Part shown: positions 8,386-16,784 of the stretch, piece after piece | Numbering within the stretch: the first letter of the stretch is position 1 | Layout: each line of letters begins with the position of its first letter | NCBI RefSeq assembly: GCF_014647155.1 | Contig: NZ_BMOQ01000002.1 | Span: 124,001 to 188,000 of the forward strand | Direction of reading: 5' to 3' | DNA from: Halarchaeum nitratireducens | GTDB taxonomy: Archaea > Halobacteriota > Halobacteria > Halobacteriales > Halobacteriaceae | Length of the DNA stretch: 64,000 bases | Notes under the pieces: generated by a model | The model's database searches: none | Told to the model about the DNA's origin: nothing | What the model saw: the letters and a program-made list of their open reading frames with translations, nothing else | Program-made: the position numbers and the translations under genes

Positions 8386-8632
8386 ATCTATGTGATCGGC
8401 GACGCGCCGTTCGATCGCGGGACGGAGCGAGCAGCTGTTTGAGGGTGTCAAATGGACTGATAGGGGTTCCCTCACGCCCGCCTCACCGTGTCATGTGACT
8501 TCGTACCGTGGTTTTTCGCGCTCACGTGCTATCCGCGATCGGTCACCGACTCGGCATAGCACGCCTATATTTACACCAATATCACTGTAATCGAAGGCGC
8601 GTCCTCTCTCACCCTCGTTTGATCACTGCAAA

Positions 8633-9424
8633 TCAAGGCGATCGGTCCGCCGTGTGGATGTTGATCTCCACGCTGTTCGCCGCGCGCACGACCGCGTCCA
8701 CGAGCTCGTCCTGGAATCGCTCGTCGCGCCACTTGCTCGCCGGACCGGACATGCTGATCGATCCGAGGATCGTCCCGTCGTCGTCGAGGACCGGCGCCCC
8801 GATCGCGCGGTTCCCGTGCACGACCTCCTCGTGGTTGATCGCGTACTCCTGCTCCCGGATCGTTTCGAGCTCCGCGAAGAGCGTCTCCTCGTCCGTGACG
8901 GTGTGGCTCGTGTACGGCGGGAGTCCGCAGTCGTCGATGATCTCTCGGGTTCGCTCCTCCGGCAGGTAGGCGAGGATCGCCTTTCCACCCGCCGTGCAGT
9001 GGATGTGCGTCTGGGGACGACCGCGCTTCGCCGTGTGTACTTCCTTACCGACTGCCTCCTCGCCGGCCATCTCGTAGAGGGTGAGGGTCTTTCCACGGTA
9101 CTCCGTCACGAGGTGGGCGACGGCGTCGTACTCGTGGGCGAGGTCGTCGACTTCGGTCTTCGCCGCACGGTACAGCGGGCTCTGGCGCCGCACCCACTCG
9201 CCGAACGGGACGAACTCCATTCCGAGCTTGTACTCGCCGTCGACCTGCTGGACGAAGCCGTTCGACGCGAGCGTCGAGAGGTGCGTGTGGACCGTTCCCG
9301 GTGTGAGGTCCGTCCCCTCCGCGAGTTCCGAGACGGTACTCCCGCCGCTCTCGCCGAGTTCCTGTAGGATGTCGCACGTCCGATCGACGGATTGGATCTT
9401 CCGGTCCTCCGTGTTCCCGGCCAT
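8633..9424 (-). CDS. IclR family transcriptional regulator
   Basis: A 263-residue regulator with an N-terminal winged helix-turn-helix (SVDRTCDILQEL through TDLTPGTVHTHLSTL) and a C-terminal IclR ligand-binding domain (residues about 80-260, with the GKAILAYLPEE and AINHEEVVHGNRAIGAPV blocks). IclR proteins are usually local regulators of catabolic genes that sense aromatic or small organic acids. In-frame ATGs exist at 9451, 9433 and 9424; I chose 9424 (MAGNTEDRK) because an AT-rich TATA-like element lies about 30 bases upstream at 9451-9460. It is divergent from the acyl-CoA ligase and upstream of the alcohol dehydrogenase. Confidence 0.92.
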   Translation of the reverse strand: MAGNTEDRKIQSVDRTCDILQELGESGGSTVSELAEGTDLTPGTVHTHLSTLASNGFVQQVDGEYKLGMEFVPFGEWVRRQSPLYRAAKTEVDDLAHEYDAVAHLVTEYRGKTLTLYEMAGEEAVGKEVHTAKRGRPQTHIHCTAGGKAILAYLPEERTREIIDDCGLPPYTSHTVTDEETLFAELETIREQEYAINHEEVVHGNRAIGAPVLDDDGTILGSISMSGPASKWRDERFQDELVDAVVRAANSVEINIHTADRSP

Positions 9425-9592
9425 ACGTCCCATACCCGGATCAACAATCATAAACTTTTGTGGTGGTCAAATCCACTCTCGCGGATCTCCCGCTCGTCAC
9501 GCGTACGCACGATGTGGCCGTCGACTCCCGCGATCCACGATTTTCGTCCGTTTCGACCCTTTCGGTCACGCGATCGGGTACGCGAATCGGAG

Positions 9593-9606
9593 TAACCGAT
9601 AGGTTA
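9593..9606. promoter_or_regulatory. Inverted repeat at the acyl-CoA ligase promoter
   Basis: TAACC-GATA-GGTTA is a perfect 5-bp-arm repeat with a 4-bp spacer. It overlaps the AT-rich element (GGTTAATCAT, 9602-9611) that lies about 28 bases before the ATG at 9635. It is a candidate operator in the IclR/ligase divergent region. Confidence 0.35.
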
Positions 9607-9634
9607 ATCATCGTAGACCGTGAGTCGTCGCACC

Positions 9635-10966
9635 ATGGCCGATGTCTACGACGAGATCGAGCTCCGCCCGTGGGACGACGTGCTCGCCGAGCACGCGCGT
9701 CTCCTCCCGAAGCAGTTCGACTACCTCGTCGAGCACTCCGACTACTACCGGCGCACGTTCGACGAGTGGGGCGTCGACCCCGGCGACGTCACGTCGCTCG
9801 ACGACCTGCGCGAACTCCCGTTCATGACGAAGCAGGACGAGCGGGACTGCCAAGCGGTCCAGTCGCCCGCGAAACCGCTCGGGAAACACCAGACGGCACC
9901 GACGTCCGCGCTCAATCGCACGATTTCCTCCTCGGGGACGACCGGGAAGCCGACGTACTTCGGACTCACCGCACAGGATCGCCGCGACTGGAACGAGGTG
10001 CAGACGCGGGCGTTCTACACCGCCGGCGTCCGCCCGGAGGACACGGTGCTCTTCGGCGCCGGACAGACGATGGTCACCGGCGGGACGCCCTACTTCGAGT
10101 CGCTGACGAAACTCGGCGCGAACGTCGTGCCCGCGGGCGGGGAGAGCACCGAACGCCTCCTCTCCGTCGGCAAGGACATCAACGCGGACGTCCTCTGGAC
10201 GACGACCTCGCACATACGCTACCTCGGCGAGAACGCCGAGGACGTCTGCGGCGTCGCGCCCGCGGACCTCTCGATGCACAAGGTCATCGGGGGCGCCGGT
10301 CCCGGTATCGCCAACCCCGAGATCCGCCGGGAGTTCTACGACACGTGGGACGCTTCGCTCGTCCGTGAGGGCATGGGTCTCGGCGACATCCTCGGGTGCA
10401 TGTGGGCGGAGTGCGAGGAGGAAGACGGGATGCACTTCCACGCGCAGGGCCACGTCCACGTCGAACTCATCGACCCGGAGACGGGCGAGGCGAAGTCGTT
10501 CGAGGACGGTGCGGAAGGCGAACTCGTCTACACGCACCTTCGGCGCGAAGCGACGCCGCTCGTCCGCTTTCGCTCCGGCGACTACGCGAGGGTCACCGGC
10601 ACCGAGTGCGCCTGCGGACGCACCGCACCGAAGATGCAGTGTATCGGCCGCGCCGACGACATGCTCATCTACAAGGGCATGAACGTCTTCCCGTCGGCGA
10701 TCCGCGACGTCGTCTCCGCCGTCGAGGGTGCGGCCCCGCGCATCCGCGTGCTCACCCCCGACGCCGACAAGGTCCACTTCGAGGATCCGATCGAGGTCGA
10801 GATCGCCCGCGAGACCGGCACCGACCGCGCCGACGACGAGATCATCGAGGACGTCGTCTCCGAGGTCCGAGGTCAGCTCAAGGTCCGCGTCGATCCGACG
10901 ATCGTCGACGTCGAGGAACTGCCGCCGTCCGAGTACAAGACGGACCTCGTCGAAGTCCGCGCCTGA
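9635..10966 (+). CDS. Phenylacetate-CoA ligase-like AMP-forming enzyme
   Basis: A 443-residue member of the PaaK branch of adenylate-forming enzymes. The ATP-binding loop SSGTTGKPTYFG is visible near residue 100. The RFRSGDYARV block and the C-terminal GRADDMLIYKGMNVFPSAI hinge motif follow. Length matches the PaaK family (about 430-450). It would activate an aryl- or alkyl-carboxylate to its CoA thioester with ATP. A CxC.../C cluster (ECACGRTAPKMQC) before the hinge resembles the Cys-containing loop of PaaK enzymes. I start at 9635 (MADVYDEIE), matching a TATA-like element near 9602-9611. It is adjacent to a divergent IclR gene. Confidence 0.88.
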   Translation: MADVYDEIELRPWDDVLAEHARLLPKQFDYLVEHSDYYRRTFDEWGVDPGDVTSLDDLRELPFMTKQDERDCQAVQSPAKPLGKHQTAPTSALNRTISSSGTTGKPTYFGLTAQDRRDWNEVQTRAFYTAGVRPEDTVLFGAGQTMVTGGTPYFESLTKLGANVVPAGGESTERLLSVGKDINADVLWTTTSHIRYLGENAEDVCGVAPADLSMHKVIGGAGPGIANPEIRREFYDTWDASLVREGMGLGDILGCMWAECEEEDGMHFHAQGHVHVELIDPETGEAKSFEDGAEGELVYTHLRREATPLVRFRSGDYARVTGTECACGRTAPKMQCIGRADDMLIYKGMNVFPSAIRDVVSAVEGAAPRIRVLTPDADKVHFEDPIEVEIARETGTDRADDEIIEDVVSEVRGQLKVRVDPTIVDVEELPPSEYKTDLVEVRA

Positions 10967-11061
10967 GGCGCCACCCCTTCTCGTTTCGCGTTTCGACGGT
11001 CGGTAGCGTCGCGTCTCCCGTTTCCGTCACGTCCCGACTCCGGGACGCGATCGTCGGCGGA

Positions 11062-11084
11062 AGATTTATAATTATTAATTGTAA
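11062..11084 (+). promoter_or_regulatory. AT-rich promoter region of the ABC importer operon
   Basis: A strongly AT-rich stretch in otherwise GC-rich DNA lies about 100 bases upstream of the first binding-protein gene. It contains a TATA-like TTTATAATTATT and a short inverted repeat (AATTATTAATT). A leader of roughly 80-90 bases would result. Confidence 0.45.
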
Positions 11085-11184
11085 TCTAGCGATCGATCGC
11101 GCTGCTCGAGCGCATCCGATCCCGGCAGACCGGTGCCGGTGACCGAGTCCGGACGCACTACGACCGACCGACGTATCCACCACC

Positions 11185-12972
11185 ATGAACGCGGACACAC
11201 GGACGACGGACGGAATCGACCGACGAACGTACTTGGGCGCGCTGGGGGCGGCCGGCGCGGCGGGCCTCGCCGGGTGTAGCGGCGGCGGCGAGAGCGCGAG
11301 CGACGAAGACCTCGGGGAGCGCGTGCCGACGATGCCCGGCGCGATCATCGCCGGAACGGCGGGCTCGTCCGACTTAGAGCGGGCGATGCAGCACGTCCAG
11401 ACGCAGAGCGAGGAGGTGCTCGGGGTGCCGATGGAACTCGTCAACCGCGAGATCACGACGTACTGGACGGAGGCGTACAACGACCAGCGCACGTTCAACT
11501 TCACCGTCTCGATCTCGCCGTCGTTCCCGAGTGTCCTCGACCCGGACAACCTCCTCTACTCCTACCACATCAAGAACGCGGGGGCGAACGGGCGCCCGAA
11601 CGGCATCAACTACGCCGACTGTGACTTCTCGCGGAAGGTGGACGCTCAACGCACCGCGACGAACCGGGAGCAACGGCGATCGCACGTCACGGACGCCCTC
11701 TCGGCCGCTTCGGCCGACGTCACTCCGATCACGCTGTGCACGTCGATCACGGGCGGCGCCTATCGGACCGACCAGCTCGACCCCGGCGACGCCGGATCGG
11801 CCGGTGCGAGCCTCCGCAATCCGGAGTTCCTCTGGAACACGACGGCGACCGGCGAGGCGGACGGCATCGTCTCGAACATCACGCCCGCGAACATCGCCAG
11901 CGCGACCTACATGTCGAGCCAGCCCGCGACGCCGTGGGTGGGGACGGTGTACATGCCGCTCCTCTACCGGGACAGGAACTACGAGCTCGCGGCGGGCGCC
12001 GCGAAGGACTGGACCGTCGAGAACAGCTATCAGACCTTCACGTTCGACATCCGCGAGGGGATGACCTTCCACGACGGCAGTCCGCTCACCGCGGAGGACG
12101 CCAAGTGGACCCTCGAATTCCTCGACGACAACACGGATAGCTTCTCCGCGATCAACGAGTACCCCTACGAGTCGATCACCGCCGTGGACGACACGACGCT
12201 GACGGTCGAGATGTCGCGGCCCGCACCGTCGTGGCTGACGGCGTTCGTCCCCATCTGGTCGGGCGTCCTGCCGAAGGACGTCTGGCGGGCCGCCGGCGCC
12301 GAGGAGAACCCGACGGACCCCGACTTCGAGGGGCTCGTCGGCTCGGGCCCCTACCGCGTGGTCCAGTACCAGCCGCGCCAGATCCTCGTTTTGGAGCCTG
12401 ACGAGGACCACTACATCGACGCGGGCGCGGACCTGACGATCCGCGGCTATCAGGGGCGCCAAAGCGCGTTCCGCGCCTTCCAGACTGGTGGCCTCAACCT
12501 CCTGATCAACATCACGAACGACACGTGGTCGCAGATCGAGGACGGAATGGCGGAGTCGGCGACGGTCGTCGCCGGCGACGCGTTCACGTCTTTCGAACTG
12601 CGCGCGCAACACTCGTTCGCGCCGTCGATGTTCCGGGAGTTCCGCCTCGCCGTCTCGCAAGCGCTCGACCGAGCGCTGATAAACGGCATGTTCACCCGCG
12701 GGGAGGGGAGCCCGGAGCTGTACGCGTCGTTCGTCGGGAAGAACCACCCGTGGCGCCCGGAGAGCGACGACGCGCTGACGAAGATCGCGGACTCGCCGCG
12801 ACCGAACGAAGAGGCGGCGAAGCAGGTGTTGCGCGACGCGGGGTGGGGGTGGGACGGGGACGGGCGACTTCACTACCCGCCCGAGAAGGACCTCACCCCC
12901 CGCTGGCCCGAGGGATCGACTCCCTGCGAGGAACCCGATAGCTTCCCCTGCGTCCCCGATATCTGCGAGTGA
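11185..12972 (+). CDS. ABC importer substrate-binding lipoprotein, family 5, lobes in permuted order (copy 1)
   Basis: A 595-residue exported lipoprotein. DRRTYLGALG at 12-21 is a Tat signal and LAGC places the lipidated Cys at residue 31. It belongs to the SBP_bac_5 (DppA/OppA/NikA) family by the REGMTFHDGSPLTAEDA block near 290-306, the GSGPYRV block and the RLAVSQALDRALI block. The segment order is unusual. Residues 62-200 (SEEVLGVPMELV, LDPDNLLYSYH, NYADCDFSRKVD, SADVTPITL) match what normally forms the C-terminal end of this fold, and the normal N-lobe begins only after about residue 222. The protein ends at DAGWGWDGDGRLHYPP plus a short Cys-containing tail. It binds an unknown solute outside the membrane. 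Confidence 0.88.
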   Translation: MNADTRTTDGIDRRTYLGALGAAGAAGLAGCSGGGESASDEDLGERVPTMPGAIIAGTAGSSDLERAMQHVQTQSEEVLGVPMELVNREITTYWTEAYNDQRTFNFTVSISPSFPSVLDPDNLLYSYHIKNAGANGRPNGINYADCDFSRKVDAQRTATNREQRRSHVTDALSAASADVTPITLCTSITGGAYRTDQLDPGDAGSAGASLRNPEFLWNTTATGEADGIVSNITPANIASATYMSSQPATPWVGTVYMPLLYRDRNYELAAGAAKDWTVENSYQTFTFDIREGMTFHDGSPLTAEDAKWTLEFLDDNTDSFSAINEYPYESITAVDDTTLTVEMSRPAPSWLTAFVPIWSGVLPKDVWRAAGAEENPTDPDFEGLVGSGPYRVVQYQPRQILVLEPDEDHYIDAGADLTIRGYQGRQSAFRAFQTGGLNLLINITNDTWSQIEDGMAESATVVAGDAFTSFELRAQHSFAPSMFREFRLAVSQALDRALINGMFTRGEGSPELYASFVGKNHPWRPESDDALTKIADSPRPNEEAAKQVLRDAGWGWDGDGRLHYPPEKDLTPRWPEGSTPCEEPDSFPCVPDICE

Positions 12973-13048
12973 CCGCGGTTCGGTCGGGCTCACCCGGCCG
13001 AAACGACCCGCTCGCGGGTCGAGAACGGCGAACCGACCGGTACTATCG

Positions 13049-13060
13049 GCATATTTATTA
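13049..13060 (+). promoter_or_regulatory. TATA-like element before second binding-protein gene
   Basis: GCATATTTATTA lies about 105 bases upstream of the ATG at 13160, implying a leader of about 80 bases. The second binding protein may therefore be transcribed separately from the first. Confidence 0.35.
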
Positions 13061-13159
13061 TGTTCGATGATGAGCGACTTGTGTGTGGATGGTCGTCACG
13101 GTTCTGACGGCCCGGCGAGCGGATCGGGACGTGGAGCCGACGACACACGGGATTCAATC

Positions 13160-14950
13160 ATGACTGACGATTCACCGGACTCTGATGGGATCGATCGACG
13201 AACGTACTTGGGCGCGCTGGGGGCGGCCGGCGCGGCGGGCCTCGCCGGATGTAGCGGCGGCGGTGGGGGCGGATCGAGCGGCGAGGACTTGGGCGAGCGG
13301 GTGCCGGCACTGACGGTGGCGTCGCTGGGCGGCGTCGCGGGTGCGTCCGCCATCGAGCAGGCGAACCAGCACGTCGCCACGCAGATCAGCGAGGTGTTAG
13401 GCGTCCCCGCGGAGGTGACGATCAAGGAACTGACGACGCTGTGGAACGAGGCGTACAGCGATTCCCGCACGTTCAGCTTCCACCTCGATCTCTCCCCGCA
13501 GTTCCCCAGTAACCTCGACCCGGACAACCTCCTCTACTCCTACCACATCAAGAACGCGGGAGCGAACGGCAATCCGAACGTCATCAACTACGCCGACTGC
13601 GACTTCTCGCAGAAACTCGACGAACAGCGTACCGCCTCGTCGACGGAGAAGCGTCGGGAGTACGTCACGGACGCCCTCTCGACCGCCTCGGAAGACGTCA
13701 TGCCCACGACCCTCTGTACGAACACGGGCTCGTCGATCTACCGCAACGATCAGCTGAACGCGCAGGACGTCGGGCAGGCCGGACCGGTCGATCGAAACCC
13801 GGAGTTCCTCTGGAACACCGAGCCGATCAACGGGGCGAACGCGATGAAGTCGAACGTGACGCCGGGGAACATCCCGAGCGTCGTCTACATGAACAACCGT
13901 CCGTCGACGCCGTGGGTGGGGACGGTGTACATGCCGCTCCTCTACCGGGACAGGAACTACGAGCTCGCGGCGGGCGCCGCGAAGGACTGGACCGTCGAGA
14001 ACAGCTATCAGACCTTCACGTTCGACATCCGCGAGGGGATGACCTTCCACGACGGCAGTCTACTCACCGCGGAGGACGCCAAGTGGACCCTCGACTTCCT
14101 CAACGACAACGCCGACACCTTCGCCGTCATCTCCGAGTACCCCTACGAGTCGGTGACGGCGGTGGACGACACGACGCTGACGGTCGAGATGTCGCGGCCC
14201 GCACCGTCGTGGCTGACGGCGTTCGTCCCCATCTGGTCGGGCGTCCTGCCGAAGGACGTCTGGCGGGCCGCCGGCGCCGAGGAGGATCCGATGAACGTCG
14301 AGTTCGACCGGATCATCGGTTCGGGGCCCTATCAGGTCCGGGACTTTCAGACCCGTCAGATCCTCGCCATGGAACCCTACGAGGACCACTACATCGACGT
14401 CACCGGCGACCTCATCTTCCGGGGCTATTCCGACCGGCAGAGCGCCCGCCGCGCGCTCGAATCGGGCAGTCTCAACATCCTCCTCAACAGCACGAACGAC
14501 ACGAACGAGCAGATCAAGAACGCCCTCGGCGATAAAGCGACCGTCGTGACGTCGGACACGTTCGTGTCGTACGAACTGCGCGCGCAACACTCGTTCGCGC
14601 CGTCGATGTTCCGGGAGTTCCGCCTCGCCGTCTCGCAGACGCTCAACCGCACTCGACTGAACGCGTACTTCAACGGCGGGACGGGTACCCCCGAGCTGCG
14701 TTCGTCGTTCGCGGGAAAGAATCACCCGTGGCGCCCGGAGAGCGACGACGCGCTGACGAAGATCGCGGACTCGCCGCAGCCCAACACGGAGGCGGCGAAG
14801 CAGGTGTTGCGCGACGCGGGGTGGGGGTGGGACGGGGACGGGCGACTCCACTACCCGCCGGAGAAGGACCTCACTCCCCGCTGGCCCGAGGGATCGACCC
14901 CCTGCGAGGAACCCGATAGTTTCCCCTGCGTCCCCGATATCTGCGGCTGA
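13160..14950 (+). CDS. ABC importer substrate-binding lipoprotein, family 5, permuted (copy 2)
   Basis: A 596-residue paralogue of the preceding gene. It has the same Tat lipoprotein signal (DRRTYLGALG, Cys31) and the same swapped lobe order. C-lobe-like blocks occur at about 64-200 (SEVLGVPAEV, LDPDNLLYSYH, NYADCDFSQKLD), then the N-lobe with REGMTFHDG and the terminal DAGWGWDGDGRLHYPP. I chose the ATG at 13160 (MTDDSPDSDG), which gives an N-terminus parallel to copy 1; the upstream ATG at 13067 adds a Gly/Asp-rich extension before the signal. Long stretches are identical to copy 1 at the DNA level while others differ strongly. Two binding proteins for one transporter suggest two related ligands (inference). 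Confidence 0.87.
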   Translation: MTDDSPDSDGIDRRTYLGALGAAGAAGLAGCSGGGGGGSSGEDLGERVPALTVASLGGVAGASAIEQANQHVATQISEVLGVPAEVTIKELTTLWNEAYSDSRTFSFHLDLSPQFPSNLDPDNLLYSYHIKNAGANGNPNVINYADCDFSQKLDEQRTASSTEKRREYVTDALSTASEDVMPTTLCTNTGSSIYRNDQLNAQDVGQAGPVDRNPEFLWNTEPINGANAMKSNVTPGNIPSVVYMNNRPSTPWVGTVYMPLLYRDRNYELAAGAAKDWTVENSYQTFTFDIREGMTFHDGSLLTAEDAKWTLDFLNDNADTFAVISEYPYESVTAVDDTTLTVEMSRPAPSWLTAFVPIWSGVLPKDVWRAAGAEEDPMNVEFDRIIGSGPYQVRDFQTRQILAMEPYEDHYIDVTGDLIFRGYSDRQSARRALESGSLNILLNSTNDTNEQIKNALGDKATVVTSDTFVSYELRAQHSFAPSMFREFRLAVSQTLNRTRLNAYFNGGTGTPELRSSFAGKNHPWRPESDDALTKIADSPQPNTEAAKQVLRDAGWGWDGDGRLHYPPEKDLTPRWPEGSTPCEEPDSFPCVPDICG

Positions 14951-15041
14951 GCGCGACCCGATCGGTTTCGGGCCGGGTTCGCGTCGGCCGGCGGCGCGCG
15001 ACCGGGAAAGATGTTTATTCGATCGTCGGTATTACTGCGGC

Positions 15042-15716
15042 ATGGGAACTCATACCGATCCCGCGTCCCTCTACGAGCGACTCCGCGACGACGGCCTCTT
15101 CGAAGAGTCGGGCGAGGAAGTGCGACTGAGCGACGCGTTCTCGACGGCCCGCGAGCGCGAGCGAGCGGCGGTCGCAGCGCTCGATGAGGACGCACTCGCG
15201 GACCTCCGCGAGGCGTACGTCGACGGCGCCGACGTCGCGGCGACCGATGTTGACGAGCGGACGCTCGCGGACGCGGTGGCGGTCCACGAGACGTGCGAGA
15301 GCGTCGACCGAGCCACCAGCCTCCACGTCGCGCGCTCGCTCACGCGCGACGGACTCGACGGTTCCGATCCGCACGTCCCGGACGGATTCGTATCGCTCTC
15401 CGGTGACGAGATCGGACGGTTCCTCGACGCGCACGCGGCGGCCGTCGTCTACTGCTGGCGGGAGGAATGCGACCCGTGCGACGCGGTGCGTGCGGATCTC
15501 GAATCGCTGCGAGGCGAGGGACTGTTTCCCGACGAGATCGGACTCGGCGCCGTCTACGGGCCGGACAACGTCGACGAGCTCCGCGAGTCCTACGATGTCG
15601 GCGCGGCGCCGACCGTCCTCTTCTGCGCCGGTGACGCCGTCGCGTCGCGCTTCGTTGGAAACCCGGGTCGTGGCGCGCTCCGTGCGGAGACCGAACTCCT
15701 GATCGACGGGGTGTAA
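15042..15716 (+). CDS. Thioredoxin-fold protein with CDPC motif
   Basis: A 224-residue cytoplasmic protein. Residues 1-110 are an acidic helical region without a recognised domain. Residues 115-224 look like a thioredoxin fold: AAVVYCWREECDPCDAV with Cys143 and Cys146 as CxxC, followed by YDVGAAPTVLFCAGD, where the cis-Pro loop normally lies. It sits between the binding proteins and permeases of an ABC importer but has its own TATA-like box (15009-15018), about 27 bases before the ATG, so it may be a separate unit. It could be a thiol oxidoreductase. Any link with transport is only by position. Confidence 0.7.
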   Translation: MGTHTDPASLYERLRDDGLFEESGEEVRLSDAFSTARERERAAVAALDEDALADLREAYVDGADVAATDVDERTLADAVAVHETCESVDRATSLHVARSLTRDGLDGSDPHVPDGFVSLSGDEIGRFLDAHAAAVVYCWREECDPCDAVRADLESLRGEGLFPDEIGLGAVYGPDNVDELRESYDVGAAPTVLFCAGDAVASRFVGNPGRGALRAETELLIDGV

Positions 15717-15831
15717 CGACCGATCGGTCCGGGCGCGTTCGCCGCCCGTCGACCGCGAATCACCGGATACACGTCTCGATAGAGGAAAGAATTATAGTGG
15801 CCCAACAATGATGAGGGTTTCATGAGGGTTC

Positions 15832-16776
15832 ATGCAGATTAACGATTCGAGCGGGTCGACCGACTCCGGCTTGCTCGGTGCGCTCCGTCCGGGGCGGCTC
15901 CGCGATCACTACCTGTTCCGGAACCTCCGCTCGTCGCTGAGGCTCTACCTCTCGGATCGGCTCACCGTCGTGTTCCTCGCGGGGTTCGTCCTCGTCCTCC
16001 TGGCGGCCGTGTTCGGTCCGATGATCGCCCCGTATCCGCCCGATAAGGTGTTCATCACCAGCAGCGGGGAGATACTCAAGCTCGCCCACCCGTCCGGGGA
16101 GCACCTGTTGGGGACCACGGCGCGCGGACAGGACGTGTTCAGCAGGCTGTTGATCGGCGCCCGGCCGACGTTGTTCACCGGGCTCCTCGGCGGGTTTCTG
16201 GTCGTCCTGATCGGCGTCACCATCGGCGTCTCCGCCGGCTACTACGGCGGTCGCGTGGACGACGTCCTCATGCGCCTGACGGACTTCGTCTTCGGCATCC
16301 CGCTCATCCCGACGGCGATCGTGCTCGCGGCGTACTTCGGCGTCGGCACGTGGAGCACGATCCTCGTCATCGGCTGTCTGCTGTGGCGGAACAACGCCCG
16401 CGTCTTCCGCTCGCAGGTCCTCCAGATCCGCGAGCGCGAACACGTCCGGGCCGCGCAGATGCTCGGCGCGAGCGACCGATACGTCATCACGCGCCACATC
16501 CTCCCGAACCTCGGCGGGATGATCGTCCTGTTCTTCGCGCTCGGGACCGGCCTCACCATCATCATCAGCGCCTCGCTGTCGTTCCTCGGCTTCGCCGACC
16601 TGTCGCTTCCCTCCTGGGGGCTCATGCTGCGTAACGCGTACAACTCGGGCTACATGGCGAGCGCTTGGTGGTGGTCGCTCACCTCCGGCTTCGCCATCTC
16701 CCTCACCGTGCTGTGCATCTTCATGCTCGGGCGCGGATACGAGCGCGTGCACGAAACCAACGTCTCGGAGTTCTGA
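15832..16776 (+). CDS. ABC importer permease, DppC-type
   Basis: A 314-residue integral membrane protein. The N-terminal anchor helix (RLTVVFLAGFVLVLLAAVFG) is followed by a periplasmic-type segment (PYPPDKVF ... EHLLGTTARGQDVFSR) that is typical of DppC/OppC permeases. A core of about five helices includes the EAA loop region REREHVRAAQMLGASDRYVITRHILPN. It forms the channel with the DppB-type permease at 18878. The ATPase gene starts 8 bases downstream. The 5' region has a direct repeat ATGAGGGTT (15811 and 15822) with several ATGs; 15832 is the in-frame one. Confidence 0.92.
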   Translation: MQINDSSGSTDSGLLGALRPGRLRDHYLFRNLRSSLRLYLSDRLTVVFLAGFVLVLLAAVFGPMIAPYPPDKVFITSSGEILKLAHPSGEHLLGTTARGQDVFSRLLIGARPTLFTGLLGGFLVVLIGVTIGVSAGYYGGRVDDVLMRLTDFVFGIPLIPTAIVLAAYFGVGTWSTILVIGCLLWRNNARVFRSQVLQIREREHVRAAQMLGASDRYVITRHILPNLGGMIVLFFALGTGLTIIISASLSFLGFADLSLPSWGLMLRNAYNSGYMASAWWWSLTSGFAISLTVLCIFMLGRGYERVHETNVSEF

Positions 16777-16784
16777 TCGACACC

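Noticed and set aside
11374-12993. A 539-codon minus-strand open frame opposite the first binding protein
   Set aside because: Antisense shadow; the plus-strand frame has signal peptide, lipobox and family motifs.
15811-15833. Direct repeat ATGAGGGTT before the DppC-type permease as a regulatory element
   Set aside because: Only two short copies right at the start codon; a chance or slippage duplication is as likely, and it does not match a known motif.
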